Assembly (NCBI GenBank): GCA_018806985.1
Contig: JADANN010000202.1
Coordinates: 558,001-622,000, forward strand
DNA length: 64,000 nucleotides
Reading direction: 5' to 3'
Origin: Angiostrongylus vasorum
Lineage: Eukaryota > Nematoda > Chromadorea > Rhabditida > Metastrongylidae
The position numbers were made by a program, and so were the translations under genes. Positions within the stretch are counted from its first letter, which is position 1. Each line of letters begins with the position of its first letter. Below are positions 1-11,778 of this stretch, one piece after another. Below the pieces are notes generated by a model. It did no database searches and had not been told where the DNA came from. It worked only from the letters and a program-made list of their open reading frames with translations.

Positions 1-102
1 GGAACCACAATGACTTAACCAGCAAATCTCCGAAAAATGGAGATTATGGTGGGGCACACACAACCAGTGAGAACGGGCCAATCAAGTATCAAGTAAGTAT
101 AT
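1..102 (+). repeat. R4 interspersed repeat, 3' part, cut by window start
   Basis: This is the 3' end of repeat family R4, whose full copies are about 385 bp. It carries the family landmarks AACCAGCAAATCTCCG and a GGGCC block, and ends in the family's simple tail of CAAGTAT units. I orient R4 so that this variable simple tail is the 3' end and the fixed CCAACGGTTTACCGCC block is the 5' end. Confidence 0.75.
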
Positions 103-999
103 GTATAGAGAGGGAGAGTTCGGAAAAGAGCTGATAGCATCGAATTATGAGAAACAAAGGCAGCCATGTTGGCAGCTGGCAAGAATTCGCGACCAGTCAC
201 TCAGTATGAACGTCAAGAGAGTGGGATCTTGTTATATGAAATTAGAAAGGAAAGCAAAATAATAAGTAGAAAAAACTATAGTGAGACAAAAACGGAATTC
301 TCTCACGGGCTTCCCAGTTGGAGCTTTCGAAGTGATGCCAAATTTCTCGGATGGCGAGATGGAGGGTGTTGCTATCAGATCGCATCTGCCTGACTTTCGA
401 TCACACATACGGCGTTTGCTTAGGACGCCGTAACACATCTGTCCGTCATTGAACTCCGGTCTCATCTAACTTATTTCGCTTTGTATGTACCCTTTAGCAC
501 CCACAGCGGTCTAGACCAAGCAAACTACAGGCACTATAATGTCCATAGTGAGTTTAGTGGGTTCCAGGATTTTTTTTCATACCGCACTGTGATACTCATT
601 CGATGGTTAATCGAAAGCGTATTAAACTCGAAGAGAGTGAGCCCAGGGAAAATCATTCTCTACACTTAATGATTTACACAAATCTTATTTCTAAAAAGTT
701 TATTGAGAGATGATTTTGTTAAGAACTAACTGTTATTTCAACTTCATTACCATGGTCATTGATGGAATGCATGGACGCAGTCTCAGCATAGAATACAAAA
801 CACTTCCAAATGCCGACAGCAGTGCATTTGCAATATGGACCATAGGAACACATAACATATAGTAATGTACATATCACTCCTACTCATAGAACGATAGCGC
901 AAAGTTTGTTCTACAATCCTATTATTTTCAAAATACCTCAAGTTCTCTATTTATTAGGAAAATATTTTTTGTTGTCGAAAAACCAGAAAGTCCGCAGCC

Positions 1000-1068
1000 G
1001 ATAAAAAATTCGCGTAGTCCGCTGGAACAGCCAACCACTGAGGATGGGCCGTCCAAGTATCCAAGTAA
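1000..1068 (+). repeat. R4 repeat, 3' fragment
   Basis: A short 3' piece of R4 with the GATGGGCC block and the TCCAAGTATCCAAGTA tail. The tail runs directly into the (TA)n tract that follows. Confidence 0.6.
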
Positions 1069-1556
<488 letters not shown>

Positions 1557-2127
1557 TGTTTGGCTGTCTCGACCTCTGCTCTCAAAATATTGAGAACGAT
1601 GATAAATGAGACGCCAGATATTAATACAGGTATAAGACAGATACGTCATTATCATTATTTTTATTATGTTTTTCATGTATTGTTATTGTCCACTGTTTGT
1701 TAATTGCTATTATTACTGTTTTATGGTTGTAATCGTCATGAGAAATCTCGCAAATAGATGGAATCTGCGTTTAACCAGATTTCTTGTGTGGCTCGCTTTG
1801 TCATTACGGAGTGTTAGTCGTTGTAGTAGATTGATTTGTGACAACGCTCATTCCATGTTTTTCCAGCTTTTCGTGAACAGGTCTAAAGTTTGCAGAAATG
1901 ATTGTCCACTGAAATCAATGAGAGATTCTGCAGATTTGCTCGAACGTATTCTTATCAAAGGCTTTGCGAGAACAAGAACTTTTATGCTGGATTTTGTGAT
2001 CATTTTACAAGGCGGCTAGAGCTCTATCCTTTTACCATAGAGAGATTCTGTGCACAATGATGTATTTCTTTATTATTACATCTAAATGAATATCCTTCTA
2101 GACATTTTTCAAACGCTTTCAAAAACT
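1557..2127. other. unannotated stretch
   Basis: I recognise nothing here. A 117-codon open frame at 1666-2019 (+) is partly T-rich, has no splice context and no recognisable motif, so I do not call it a gene. Confidence 0.4.
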
Positions 2128-2235
2128 TTGATGATGCTGAGATATTTGCAAAACTCCGCGCCGCAGGTGTTTGCGGTGAGGAACGAACGCGCTATTGTCC
2201 TTTCCGGGAGTAACGCTTTCATAATTCCGCGTTTT
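2128..2235 (-). repeat. SINE2 fragment (tRNA-like head)
   Basis: Matches the GATATTTGCAAAACTCCG, CGCAGGTGT and GAACGAACGCGCTATT blocks of the SINE2 family, on the minus strand. The head is degraded. Confidence 0.65.
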
Positions 2236-3475
2236 TTTTGGACCCTGTTTCTACCTAAGTGGCTACTTCATGTAGTTTCGCGATCTACTAAAGTTTTCCG
2301 TATTTGCTGCGAACATAAGCAAATCAATTTTGATAATTCATTTTTTGTTTATAAATATTTGTGATAAATAATAAGAATGTTAGGGTTATATCGATTGTTT
2401 TTACAATCGATATATTGATAAAATCTTTTATTGTGAACTTTTTTACGGCTTGTTGTTCATCCTTCATGTCTTCCCTTAGTTGAAGTCTTTATATCATAAA
2501 TTCCATGTTTCTGTCATGCCGATGTTGTTTTGACTTTTTCGAGGTGAAGACATTGGGCCTTCTCTTTGAACTGTATTCACTTTGTAAATCATTTGGCCTA
2601 ATGGTTTATTCTACAGATTTTCACTAACATTTTACTTTCCAAGTAGCGTAAATTGTGGTCTTAGATACCTAGGCGAACCGCCCATTCGCGTCATTGTTGA
2701 GAGCGCCGTGCCTGAACGTGGTTGGGTTCATGTGTGGGTTCGGGGTAGACTGTAGTTTGACGATCTGTCATTCTCTTCTCTTCTCAATGACATCTTGAAT
2801 GTTGGTCGAGCGTGTTTTTTCTGGAATCCTATGATTGCCGTATTAGGGTGTTCCTATATTTTCCATAGATCTTATGGGAATTCTACGGTCTTGTAGCTAG
2901 AATTCTTCCTGGAAGACATTGTGATTTCAGCGATTAGTCGATCAACCATCGATTAAGAACGATCTAACACGACCAATGGGGAGACATAAGAATTTTACAA
3001 ACCACTAGCACTTGGTGTTGAAATAGTGTTCTTTCAATCTTTCTTTATTGTTTATTACGTGTTCTATTGTGTCAGTCGTTCTCACGTTCTGGTCTGATGT
3101 TGATTTAAAATATTCCTTTCCCAATATGCCATGTGAGATGTTCGTGAGTATTCAGAGTCAACTCTACAAGTACATGTTAATAAATCATTTTTTCTTCTTT
3201 ACTGAGTTTTTCCTTATGGTCTCTTCTATGATTGACAACCACCGCTCTCTCTTCTTCTTTTGATTATGTTTTTAGTCAGTGCTAGTACTGTCGGGATTGC
3301 TCTCAATTTTTCCGGTTAAAGTTCGTTATGATGTTTACCTTCATTCGTCGCGTGATCAGTTAGTTGACGAATTGATAAAACTTGCCATCTTCAGTCTTAC
3401 TAATTCAACTATCCATCGGTCACCATTAGTACTCACCCACATTTGTTAACGTTTAGTTCAAATTTTCATTTTACT
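2236..3475. other. AT-rich stretch with a possible SINE3 remnant
   Basis: No gene is recognised. Around 2810-2850 the words TCTGGAATCCTATGATTGCC and TTAGGGTGTTC resemble the body of SINE3 (TCTGGAATCCTGG..ATAGCC). The rest is unexplained. Confidence 0.35.
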
Positions 3476-3479
3476 TTCA

Positions 3480-3770
3480 TACTTAGATACTTGGATGGCC
3501 AGTTTTCACTGGTTGTGCGGTCCGCAGCACAATTTCCGTTTTTTTTCGGAATTTTTGCTGGTCTAGCCATTGTGGTTCTCTGGAATCCCGAGGTCAGCCT
3601 GGCCATAGTTTGCCTCAGGCCTTCACAACCACAGGCAGTCGCCGCCCTTGTGGATCACAGGGAGATTTGCCACCATGGGATCTAGTTTCATACCAGGACG
3701 GTGGTGGGTCCTGGTATTGGTTTACTCTTAGCAAGGATTCCTGGTGGAAATTTTCATTTTATTTACAAAT
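3480..3770 (-). repeat. R4 repeat, 5'-truncated
   Basis: Minus-strand R4 copy with the tail (as TTAGATACTTGGATGG), the GAGGTCAGCCTGGCC block and the GGTGGTGGGTCCTGG block. The family 5' block is missing, as expected of a 5'-truncated retroposon. Confidence 0.8.
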
Positions 3771-4339
3771 AACTCGGTTTTTTTCCAGTACTACAAAAGA
3801 AATTCTATAGTTCCTTGAAATATCATTAAATCTCGGTTTACAACGACTTCATAGTTGTCAAATTGTTTTGGTAAGAGTGAGTTTTTATGTTAGCCACCAA
3901 CTGGTTTTACAGTTCTGCAATCCGCCAATATATTTCGAACGCGTTGATCGACTAGATGAATGGCAGCGTGAAGTTTATTCCTTATTGACACTGGTCTCAG
4001 CTCATATTGACGGAAACATCCATACTTCAATTCTTTTCCCGTCTACTCTTGTGATGCTTCCCTTTTCAATTGCTCTTTAGAGCTTACACTCGTACTGTTT
4101 CCAGAGGATTAGTTCGTTCTTGTAGATTTCCAGCACAATGAAAACGCCTCGCCTTTTGTTTGCCATCTGTTTCGAAGCACATTCTCTTTCTATATGCTTC
4201 TCCTATATTTCTCCCCGTTTGTCTCCTTTTTATGTAAGATCGCAAGTTCAGCTTCATGAATGAGACTTTACATCACCATTATTTCTTTTTACACTACCCG
4301 TCACCGCATATATTTTGTAGATCCCAGAACTTCTCACGC
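3771..4339. other. unannotated stretch
   Basis: No gene, repeat or RNA is recognised. A 70-codon open frame at 3868-4080 has no supporting context. Confidence 0.4.
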
Positions 4340-4590
4340 TAGATTCGTTTTCTTCGCATTAATCGTTCACAAAGGTCTTCAAACGTTTCACGTGTTGTTT
4401 CGGCTGCTGTTGAGGATTTCATCTTAATGTGGTAAGATGCTCATCGACTCGGTTCTCCGTGATTTTAGAGGAAGCCGAGTTCAGGCTTTTCCCACATGGA
4501 TTGGAAAAGAACATTTTATAAGAGGTCGACCCAGCACTTTGCTTCCTGATGGACTACATCACAAACTGATGCGCTACCCCTCTCCATTCA
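4340..4590 (-). repeat. SINE3b (tRNA-like head variant)
   Basis: On the minus strand the head starts near 4590 with GGGGTAGCGCATCAG (box A-like) and has GCTGGGTCGACCTC (box B-like) about 45 bases later. The body continues to the AAGACCTT region shared with SINE3. The copy at 17690-17915 has the same layout. Confidence 0.55.
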
Positions 4591-5049
4591 TAGATCAACG
4601 TTAAGAAATAAAAAATAACCGCAACCATTTTAACGCGCTCAGATTGCTTCAATTTAAAATGTAGGTTATCAAACTATTCTTGAATGCCTTTAGTTGTATT
4701 TATAGAACTTGATTTTAGAACTCATGGTTAGCGAATCAATGACAATTTGAGCAGCACACAACTCATTCGCCGTATTCTTCAGATACACTACACTATCCCC
4801 TACACTAAGCAGAATTACATTATCCATCTATGGCTGTCTTCTTGCCAAAACCGTTTAAAATAAAAAAGGGTGGAGGGTTATGCTACATGTAACGCTCTTC
4901 ATGTACATGGATTGATTGAGAAGAGCCAAATTGGCGGCTCTGATGCTCGGAGAGGAATTTAATGTACTTGTGCCAGTTGGATTTACTTGCGACTACTTGC
5001 AAACTGCATGATATACCTATGTGTATAAATGGTGCCATATTACTTCCTA
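4591..5049. other. unannotated stretch
   Basis: AT-rich and without recognisable features. Confidence 0.4.
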
Positions 5050-5215
5050 TCGGGGACTCACGTGCTATCCACCACGGCGACCGAGGCCTTTCCTTTGCCT
5101 TTTTCTCCGACAGTTATTACTCTATCGGTGCTATCAGCAGTCACTTGTTAACGGAAATGATTTAAAGAGCATAAATCGGCATTGGACCCAGTTAAGCTGA
5201 AGCTGCAATCGTAAT
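5050..5215 (-). repeat. SINE2, divergent
   Basis: Minus-strand SINE2 relic recognised by CGGTGCTATCAGCAGTCAC, the GCATTGGACCCAGTTAAGCT block and the AATCACAATG end shared with the copies at 46410 and 29905. Confidence 0.55.
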
Positions 5216-5879
5216 CACAATGCTTCATTTTTATTTTCTGACCATTCCTTTTTCGTGGCATGATACTATGTGAAATACAACCACGTGAGCCCTAACGGGG
5301 ATTCTGAAGCCCACATGAGATCCCGAGTTTTGCGCATGCCTCAGCACTTTGTGGTTGTTTGTTACATTGTACCCTGCTGTGAAAAAACCTAGGTTAAAGC
5401 TCAAAAATTACTATTTGCTTTATCGCTCTTGTATATTTTTTCACTTACTGTATTCATTTTATCTCCTCTGTTGAATGTTCATGAATAAAATTTTGAAAAA
5501 GTGTTTCAATAATGGAGAGTTTAGGGTGAATTTTGACTTCGAGGACGCTCTTTATAATCAGTGTGATAATATTACAATATCATATGTTCTCCCATTGTAG
5601 GTCAAACTAATGAAATAGGTACCTGCAAGTTCTCCATTCGTTTCCATCGCACACCGTAGCTGACCAATGTGCTCTGCTCACGAAGAAATTTGCGGAAATC
5701 GTCCTGTTCCTCGTTTAGAATTTTCGAGAAAAAGTCTGTTCTTCTTGAATCTTGCTGTATAGCTGTTGTGAGTGGATCTTTGTACCCTTTCAGATGGTCA
5801 CCATCTGTTCAACTGGGTTGTTCGCTACCTTTCTGTTCTCTATTAAACGTCCTTATCTCTAATACAAAAATTTCTAAGA
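5216..5879. other. unannotated stretch
   Basis: No gene recognised. An open frame starting at 5669 runs into the (TA)n tract and has no family resemblance. Confidence 0.35.
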
Positions 5880-5983
5880 TATATATATATATATATATCA
5901 CTGTTGTACCGATATATATATATATATACATGTATATATTTACGTCTGTATATACGTGTATATATCTATACATATATATACTT
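5880..5983. repeat. (TA)n-rich microsatellite
   Basis: Two TA runs separated by a short unique spacer, followed by degenerate TATATACG units. Confidence 0.9.
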
Positions 5984-6184
5984 AGTTGTACCGAATGGTC
6001 GTTAACGGTTTCATGGTGAAATCCAGTAAGATCTTCCCGAAATTAACGTTCGATTGCGGCTTCATTTTTCTTATAGATTTGTTAGCAATAGCTTTTCTTT
6101 CCAATACTGGGCTGTTGTATACTATTACAAAGCTCATTTCATGTGCATTGCTCCATATCATCTGATTATAATACATATTGCAGT

Positions 6185-6956
6185 TTTAGCAAATTTTAGG
6201 AACTTGAGATGTCGAAGGAGAAAAGAGTTGTATTGAACACAGGGTGCAATATTGTTTTAGAAAAGTTCCATTGTGGCGAATTCGACATTCAAGATGAGAG
6301 TGTTCACGGACGTCGTTCTGCTATAAATCGCGATGAATCGGTTTCTCTGCAAGCAAATACGCCCGCAACTGCTCGAGAACTTGTAGAAGAACTCGGTATA
6401 AGACTTTCAATACGTTTTGGGATATTTGAACAAGTTGAAAATGGATGCGACATGAATTGAACGACAATCAAAAAAGTCGATATTGAAGTATCGTCTGCAC
6501 TTCATCTTTACAACCTGAACGGCCCATTTTTCTGCCGTATTGAGAGGCGCAGCGATAAATGGTGACCTCTTTGGTAACCAGATGACGATCAACTCAGTGG
6601 TTGGACCGCGTTAAAGTTCTCCAGCACTTCAGAAACCGAAAATCCACCAAACGAAGGTCTTGCTGAGTGTTTTTGGTGGTCTACAGCTGGGTTTCATTCG
6701 TCATATCCTCCTGAGTCCAGGTGAAACGATTACAGCTTGAAGACATGTCTAGAAAATCGGCAAAATCCACCAGAACCTTTATCCGCTGCGCTTCAATAGT
6801 CAACAAAAAAGGCATCAGTTCTTCTCCATGATGACACCCAGCCATATGTTGCCCCACGAACGCTGGGAAAGTTGAGCGACCTGGGCTGCGAAAATTTGTC
6901 TCATCCACCATACTTGCCAAACATCTCGCCCATCGACCTTCTTCAAGCATTTTGAT
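6185..6956 (+). pseudogene. mariner transposase relic (Hsmar1/irritans-like)
   Basis: A decayed mariner transposase on the + strand. Three pieces line up in order with the family. First is a helix-turn-helix part ending in TARELVEELG (about 6365-6397). Second is IEVSSALHLYNLNGPFFCRI (about 6481-6540) followed by RRSDKW, where the family has TCDEKW around its first catalytic Asp. Third is LLHDDTQPYVAPRTLGKLS (about 6813-6870) with PPYLPNISPID, which carry the second and third catalytic Asp. Several stops and frame changes lie between them, so it cannot be active. I did not find clear terminal inverted repeats. It is a different copy from the minus-strand mariner at 38510-39665. Confidence 0.8.
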
Positions 6957-7435
6957 AATTTTCTGTGCTTAAAATGCTTCAGGAACCAAGCCGTAGCCGA
7001 AGCTGCGTTTTATTTGTTCACAGTTACCTTCCATTCCACCGCATGGGGTGACATTCCTCGCCCACTTAAGACTCCGTGCGGCTTGTCTCCAACAAATAAC
7101 TATAGGGCTTAGAGAGAACGATACGGTTCTGAAGAATGGAAACCGCCGAAATACATGCTATTGTGGAAAAATAATATAGTAACAACCTCGTATTGGCTCA
7201 TCAAGAAATCAACGGCTTGATCAGCATTCAACGAAATTCATTTGAGAAAAACAGACCGAAAATCCTCGAGTGGCTGCCTGTCAACGCTTTAATCGGATCC
7301 AAAAGTTTAGAATTTTTGGGGAATAGATGTATGTGGACTTGTTTTTCGTTGACGAAAATGTGTACATTCCAATATTTTTTACTGCGACTGGTAATGTTTA
7401 TTGTGATCCGAGGCATGCCAATTTAAAAATAAAAA
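6957..7435. other. unannotated stretch after mariner relic
   Basis: May contain the decayed 3' end of the mariner. Nothing further is recognised. Confidence 0.35.
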
Positions 7436-7712
7436 AGGATAAAAGATAAAGCTGTCGACGTTGATCAATCATTGCAGGATACGCCATGCATTCGACTTCA
7501 CAAGCTTTGTTTGCAGATGATTGAATGCATATGTGGCCCTTTAGAAGGGACCATATGTGGCCTACCGATAAGGCAGTGCTGCTATCCTCCCAGACAAGTC
7601 TGGTACCAATTTGCCCACTCGAAGGGATGGAAGCCTTGGTGGGCCACGGGCGTGGGGATCGATTCCACGTGTGTGTTGCAGGGCGCCTCAGACCACTGCG
7701 CCCACACGCGCC
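7436..7712 (-). repeat. SINE1 (tRNA-derived)
   Basis: Minus-strand SINE1. The tRNA-like head (7712 downward) has a box A-like GCGCAGTGGTC and a box B-like GGAATCGATCCCC. It is followed by the central block with TACCAGACTTGTCTGGGAGG, the TGAATGCATATG region and a tail ending in AGCTTTATCTTTT. Confidence 0.85.
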
Positions 7713-8719
7713 ACACTTTAAAAGTACAGATTAAAATTGGATATTAGTTCCGGAATGGCCTAATATATTGTTATTGTGAGCTATGTGCGCGATATTTCCC
7801 ATTAAATGCATATAAAATAACCGCCTGTATTTTTTTTCATTTTCTTTTCAGTAATATAAATTGAGCACAGGTAAAGTAGAAATATTCAAGGTTAACATAA
7901 AAGTGAAGAGCTATGGTTTGAAATGAGCTGTGGCATGGGTAGAAATGTCTTAGCTAAAAGTAAAACGTCAGACCTACGAAAAACCACATCGCAATGATTT
8001 ACCAACCAATCAAACAATATTCATTCATGGCTTCACTTTTATCTCTCCATCTACCCGTTAATTTATGTTTCCAACAATTCATTGAATGCGATCACAGTGA
8101 AGCCTTCTTCAAATATGACTATTGTTGTTGTTCCACATCATCATCTTTCTTGCCTATCATTCTTCTTGCTTTTATTCCCTTCATCATGCTGTTGTGTTGT
8201 TGTTTCTTTTGTTTGCTGTTATGCTTCCCAACTGAGAGATTCTATGACGCAACTGTTAAACATTCTTATCGCAGTCAGCAAGAAACCTAACCTTAACTGG
8301 CCCACTTCACGTCACTTCTACACCTTCTCCAGTTCACCATCTGCTGTTCTATAACTCTACTTTATGTAACGGTTTTGCGGCTTTTTAAAGTTGCTGTCGC
8401 TTATTTTTTGCAACAGATGGTAGTAAATTTGAGGGTTCCTTCGTTGATTTCACTAAACGTCAAATGTTTTGTGAAATGATCATCAGTTTCAAGAAGGAGA
8501 AGAACGCTCTCTTAAGAAAATTATTTCCTATCCTGTATTCCAATAAACGTAGGAACGCACAGACTACTTCATCTCAGTTCAACTACGTCGTTCTAAATGT
8601 TCTATGCAGTGTTCATGAATGCTTGAGAGATTACAATCCTTTTGAGTGGTTGTGGATTTCTCGTGATTACTCTCTATATCTGTTTCGACGAACAGTTATC
8701 ATCAGTTCTTTTTTCTCAG
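7713..8719. other. unannotated stretch upstream of NADK2
   Basis: T-rich DNA. Open frames at 7994-8290 and 8082-8354 read through low-complexity TTC/TTG runs and have no supporting signal. An 86-codon frame at 8464-8724 ends at the acceptor of the next candidate exon and is probably intronic or upstream sequence. Confidence 0.35.
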
Positions 8720-8842
8720 ATTGATTTGTTCCGATTTGTTATTCATATTTATGTTAAGGAGATGACGGCTATTGTTAAAGTTCAGCCAGCGATAATCACA
8801 TTACCCGAAGCGGAGGTTCCAAGTGTCAGTAATCCGTCGCAG
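8720..8842 (+). CDS. candidate first exon of the NAD kinase gene
   Basis: The exon is bounded by a good acceptor (TTTTTTCTCAG before 8720) and a donor (CAG|GTGTGT at 8842/8843). An ATG at 8762 opens 27 codons beginning MTAIVKVQPAII and ending in phase 0, which fits the phase-0 start of the next supported exon at 11594. The acceptor upstream of the ATG could serve cis or spliced-leader splicing. The peptide has no family motif and does not look like a classical basic mitochondrial presequence. Assignment to this gene therefore rests on position, strand and phase only. Confidence 0.35.
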
Positions 8843-9027
8843 GTGTGTTAATTTTTGATGCAACATTCATATTCCTACAGTTCTTATTACTTTGTTTTTT
8901 CTTCTAAAGTGTACATATCCATTCCTGGCTTTTTGACGAGATGCACTTGAAATGGTGTTGTCAAATTGTTTGCCTCTAAAGTTAGTAGTGCAGTGGCACT
9001 GTCCGTAGATTGGTAATAAAAAATAGA

Positions 9028-9296
9028 AAGCTATCGGCGTTGATCAGTCTTTAAAGGATGCGCCGAGTGTTCGACTTCGTTAAATATCGTTGGAGGTGAT
9101 TGAATGCATATCTGGCCTTTACAATGGCTCGCGGTGACCTGCCGATGTATCGAGCCAGTGCTGCTATCCTCCCAGACAAATCTGGTACCAATTTTCCGAC
9201 CCCGGATGGATGGAATGCTTGGTGGCCATGGGCGCGGCGATCGATTCCACGTGTGTGTTGCAGTGCGCCTCCAACCATTGCGCTATACACGCGCCT
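9028..9296 (-). repeat. SINE1 (tRNA-derived)
   Basis: Full minus-strand SINE1 with head (GGAATCGATC, box B-like), central block (GTACCAGATTTGTCTGGG) and tail near AGCTTTCTATTTTTT. It lies between the candidate first exon and the exon at 11594. Confidence 0.85.
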
Positions 9297-10304
9297 CGTT
9301 AGGTTGGTAGAATTATAGATTTCTTGTTGTTGAAAAAGTTTCCATAGTTGTCTAAAAGCGAAGCGGAACAGCTCAGTAATTTATTTGACTTATCAAAAAG
9401 AAAACGTCGGATTCACTGGTATTGATATTTGTAATAATTTGGCACCTATGTATGGATTTATTCGTTGGAATCTACTACGTAGAATTTGTTATATCACGAG
9501 AACAAAATAGGACCGAAATGAGACCATAGTCGGCCGTGATTCGTCGATCATTAGTCGACACATGACTTAAGTTTTTTTGGCACCAGCAACAATGTAGGGA
9601 GGAAATTGTTATGTTGAAAGTTCACATTCCATTAGAATATGCTAGGAGTCACCACTGTGCGCCACTGAGTGCCTTCTAAGGAACTAGAGACATGTTCGTT
9701 TTTTCAGTTCTGTGAATGACGAGTTTTCGATCTTGACGATGATTTCCTGAATGGTAATCGGGACTGTTTTAAATGTAATATTGCGCGAATTCAAAGGTTG
9801 TGAAATTCTTTGATAAAACGGTCATATCATCCCTTCGTGACAAAGGTTACTATTGATTTGTATCAATGGTACAGCTAAAAGTCACCGTAATCACATGGTT
9901 TTATGGCTGTTTTCCCCCATAAGAATTTGCGACTATAGCTACGGTGTAGTAAGAAAGTAAGAGAGGTCTCGTACTGGAACCGTAAGGCTGTTCTTTATGA
10001 AAAATAAGAACCTGACATCTAAAAAAGAGCTACGGTTCCAATAGAGCTGCCAAGGTGTAATGTTTTACAACAATGTGAAGTCGTTATATTTTAACACGTT
10101 GGCGGCAGTTTTTGCCATGACTGGTTCACACCCGTACTTTTCTTGTAATATTTATGTGCATATCTATATTTCTACACTACTATATTCTTGAACAAATATG
10201 CATAAATTTATGTACTCATTTGTATTTTAGGAATGTTTACACCGTATCCAGGCTCTAAATATTCATATATTTTGCATAGAAAGGTTCAGCGGGATTCCTT
10301 ACTC
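9297..10304. other. intronic or upstream stretch, nothing recognised
   Basis: AT-rich. No exon with a family resemblance or convincing splice pair was found. Confidence 0.4.
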
Positions 10305-10545
10305 GTTAGCTGGCGGATTTCTTTCGTCAGAGCCGCTTTCTATGAGTCTTCTTCCACTGAGTATGTCGCGTGGAGCGGTTGGTCTCCACGCGATATACTC
10401 AGTGGAACACTCATAGAAAGCGCTCTGAGGAGGCGAAATCCGCCGAAACGTCAGCTTGTTCGTGAATAAAGGATAAAAATAACACCTCGTGTTTGCTCAA
10501 CAAGAATACGAAGAATTATCTGATCAATGCCGAGGTTAATAGAAG
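10305..10545 (+). mobile_element. short palindromic PLE-derived element with hammerhead
   Basis: Two arms, about 10305-10375 and 10384-10452, are inverted copies (…CACTGAGTATGTCGCGTGGAG facing CTCCACGCGATATACTCAGTG) around an 8-base loop. Both arms are the terminal repeat of the PLE-1 type. The right arm holds an intact hammerhead core. The left arm holds the same motif with the GAAACGTC part missing. Downstream lie CACCTCGTGTTTGCTCAACA and an ATGCCGAGGTTAATAG at 10527, the start of the PLE reading frame. It looks like a minimal non-autonomous PLE derivative. Confidence 0.7.
10425..10452 (+). ncRNA. hammerhead ribozyme core (best copy)
   Basis: CTGAGGA (10425-10431) matches CUGANGA. GGCG (10432-10435) pairs with CGCC (10441-10444) to give a 4-bp stem II with an AAATC loop. 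GAAA follows (10445-10448), then CGTC (10449-10452) with cleavage expected after the last C. AGC (10453-10455) can pair with GCT (10422-10424) as the base of stem I. Stem III would be only A-C/G-U with no loop, as in minimal hammerheads thought to work as dimers. Hammerheads are established in Penelope-like terminal repeats. Confidence 0.8.
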
Positions 10546-10904
10546 GTCGTATGTGGGATTTACTTCGTTGTGTTCACCAGTCTATGTGCGAATCTGACAT
10601 TCTTAAACGAGAACCTAGCTAAGAATGAATCAATTCCAAGATTCACAGCTGGCTTGTTAGAACAGTAGTTCCAAGGTGGTCAGCTTCTCGTCGAATCATA
10701 AAGGCCAGTCCTGGGAGGGTTTTTACCGTGTGCTTCTGAAGAATTCGTGTGAATAGTCTCGTCATATCATCAAATAATATTTGAATGGATATGTGTTGAA
10801 ATCAACTGTGTCGTTTATGAGGGTTGGCTACCTGAATACCTAAGTTAGCATTGTTTTTCGATGTTTCTCCATTGCATAACCCAATATCGCATGCATCACA
10901 CTGT

Positions 10905-11252
10905 GTGAATCGCAGCACTTCTTGCATTCGGCTGGTTTCCTCTCATTCACCATCCACGAAGGTCTTCAAACTTTTTTTGCGTGTGTGCCTGTTGAGAATT
11001 TTTTGTTTTCGTCACGAATGTTGTTGAATGATGGTTGTCGATTTTTTTCTGGAATCCTGGCATAGCCATGCTAGAAAGCGTTCGCACGTTGATTGGAGGA
11101 AATCAGATTGTTTCAGGCAAGTCTGGTATCAGTTTTTCGTTCCCGATGGGATTAGAGCCTTGGTGAGCCGGGCCAGTGGGGAGTCAAACCAGTGCCAGGT
11201 CGCGTTGGCCCATCTGCATAATGAACGGGCCCACTATCACTGCACTACTAAT
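10905..11252 (-). repeat. SINE3 (tRNA-derived)
   Basis: On the minus strand the head starts near 11252 with AGTAGTGCAGTGATAGTGG (box A-like) and a box B-like GGTTTGACTCC. The central block follows (CCAAGGCTC, then TACCAGACTTGCCTGA), and the body runs to AAGACCTTCGTGG. The central block is shared with SINE1, whereas head and tail are not. Confidence 0.75.
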
Positions 11253-11593
11253 TCCTTTTTATCAATGTTTAGAAAATGAGGGTTTGATGTAAACTGAATA
11301 CAAAATTTGAAGAATATGGACTGTTGTTAATATCTTAAAGAAAAACTTGTATCCATTGCAAGTCGAGGCCTTCGCTTCAGTGCGAAAACAGTAAAAATTT
11401 TCACAGCACCACCGTGGAGAAACAGTTACGAATCGTTTTATAAAAGATTATCATCAGACAACCATGAAATTTGAAATCACAGCTTTGTCGAAGTTCCATT
11501 CTTCGTGCTTTCTCTCACCATTCGGAGCGATTTTATGCTCAGTTGAAGATTTTAAGGTGGGAGTTTGTATTTTTGGAACTTCAGTTATTTCAG

Positions 11594-11778
11594 CATTTCC
11601 GTACAGCCGTTGTTCTGCAAAAGATGACACGATTGGACTGGGAGAAACAAAAGCATCCGCATAAATCTGCAGCAAAACTTATAGACTACCTTCGACGTAC
11701 AGGACATGATGTTGATAGTATGATTGAGAACGATCAGAAACAAAAGGCCGCTCTCGCTGAAATTCTGTCACGGCTGCG
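11594..11778 (+). CDS. NADK2 exon a
   Basis: Acceptor GTTATTTCAG, donor GCG|GTGAGC. Encodes HFRTAVVLQKMTRLDWEKQK and about 40 more residues ending AALAEILSRLR. This corresponds to the N-terminal part of the NADK2 catalytic fold. It starts in phase 0 and ends in phase 2. Confidence 0.85.

Noticed and set aside
1666..2019. 117-codon gene
   Set aside because: Starts in T-rich sequence, no motif, no acceptor or poly(A) evidence.
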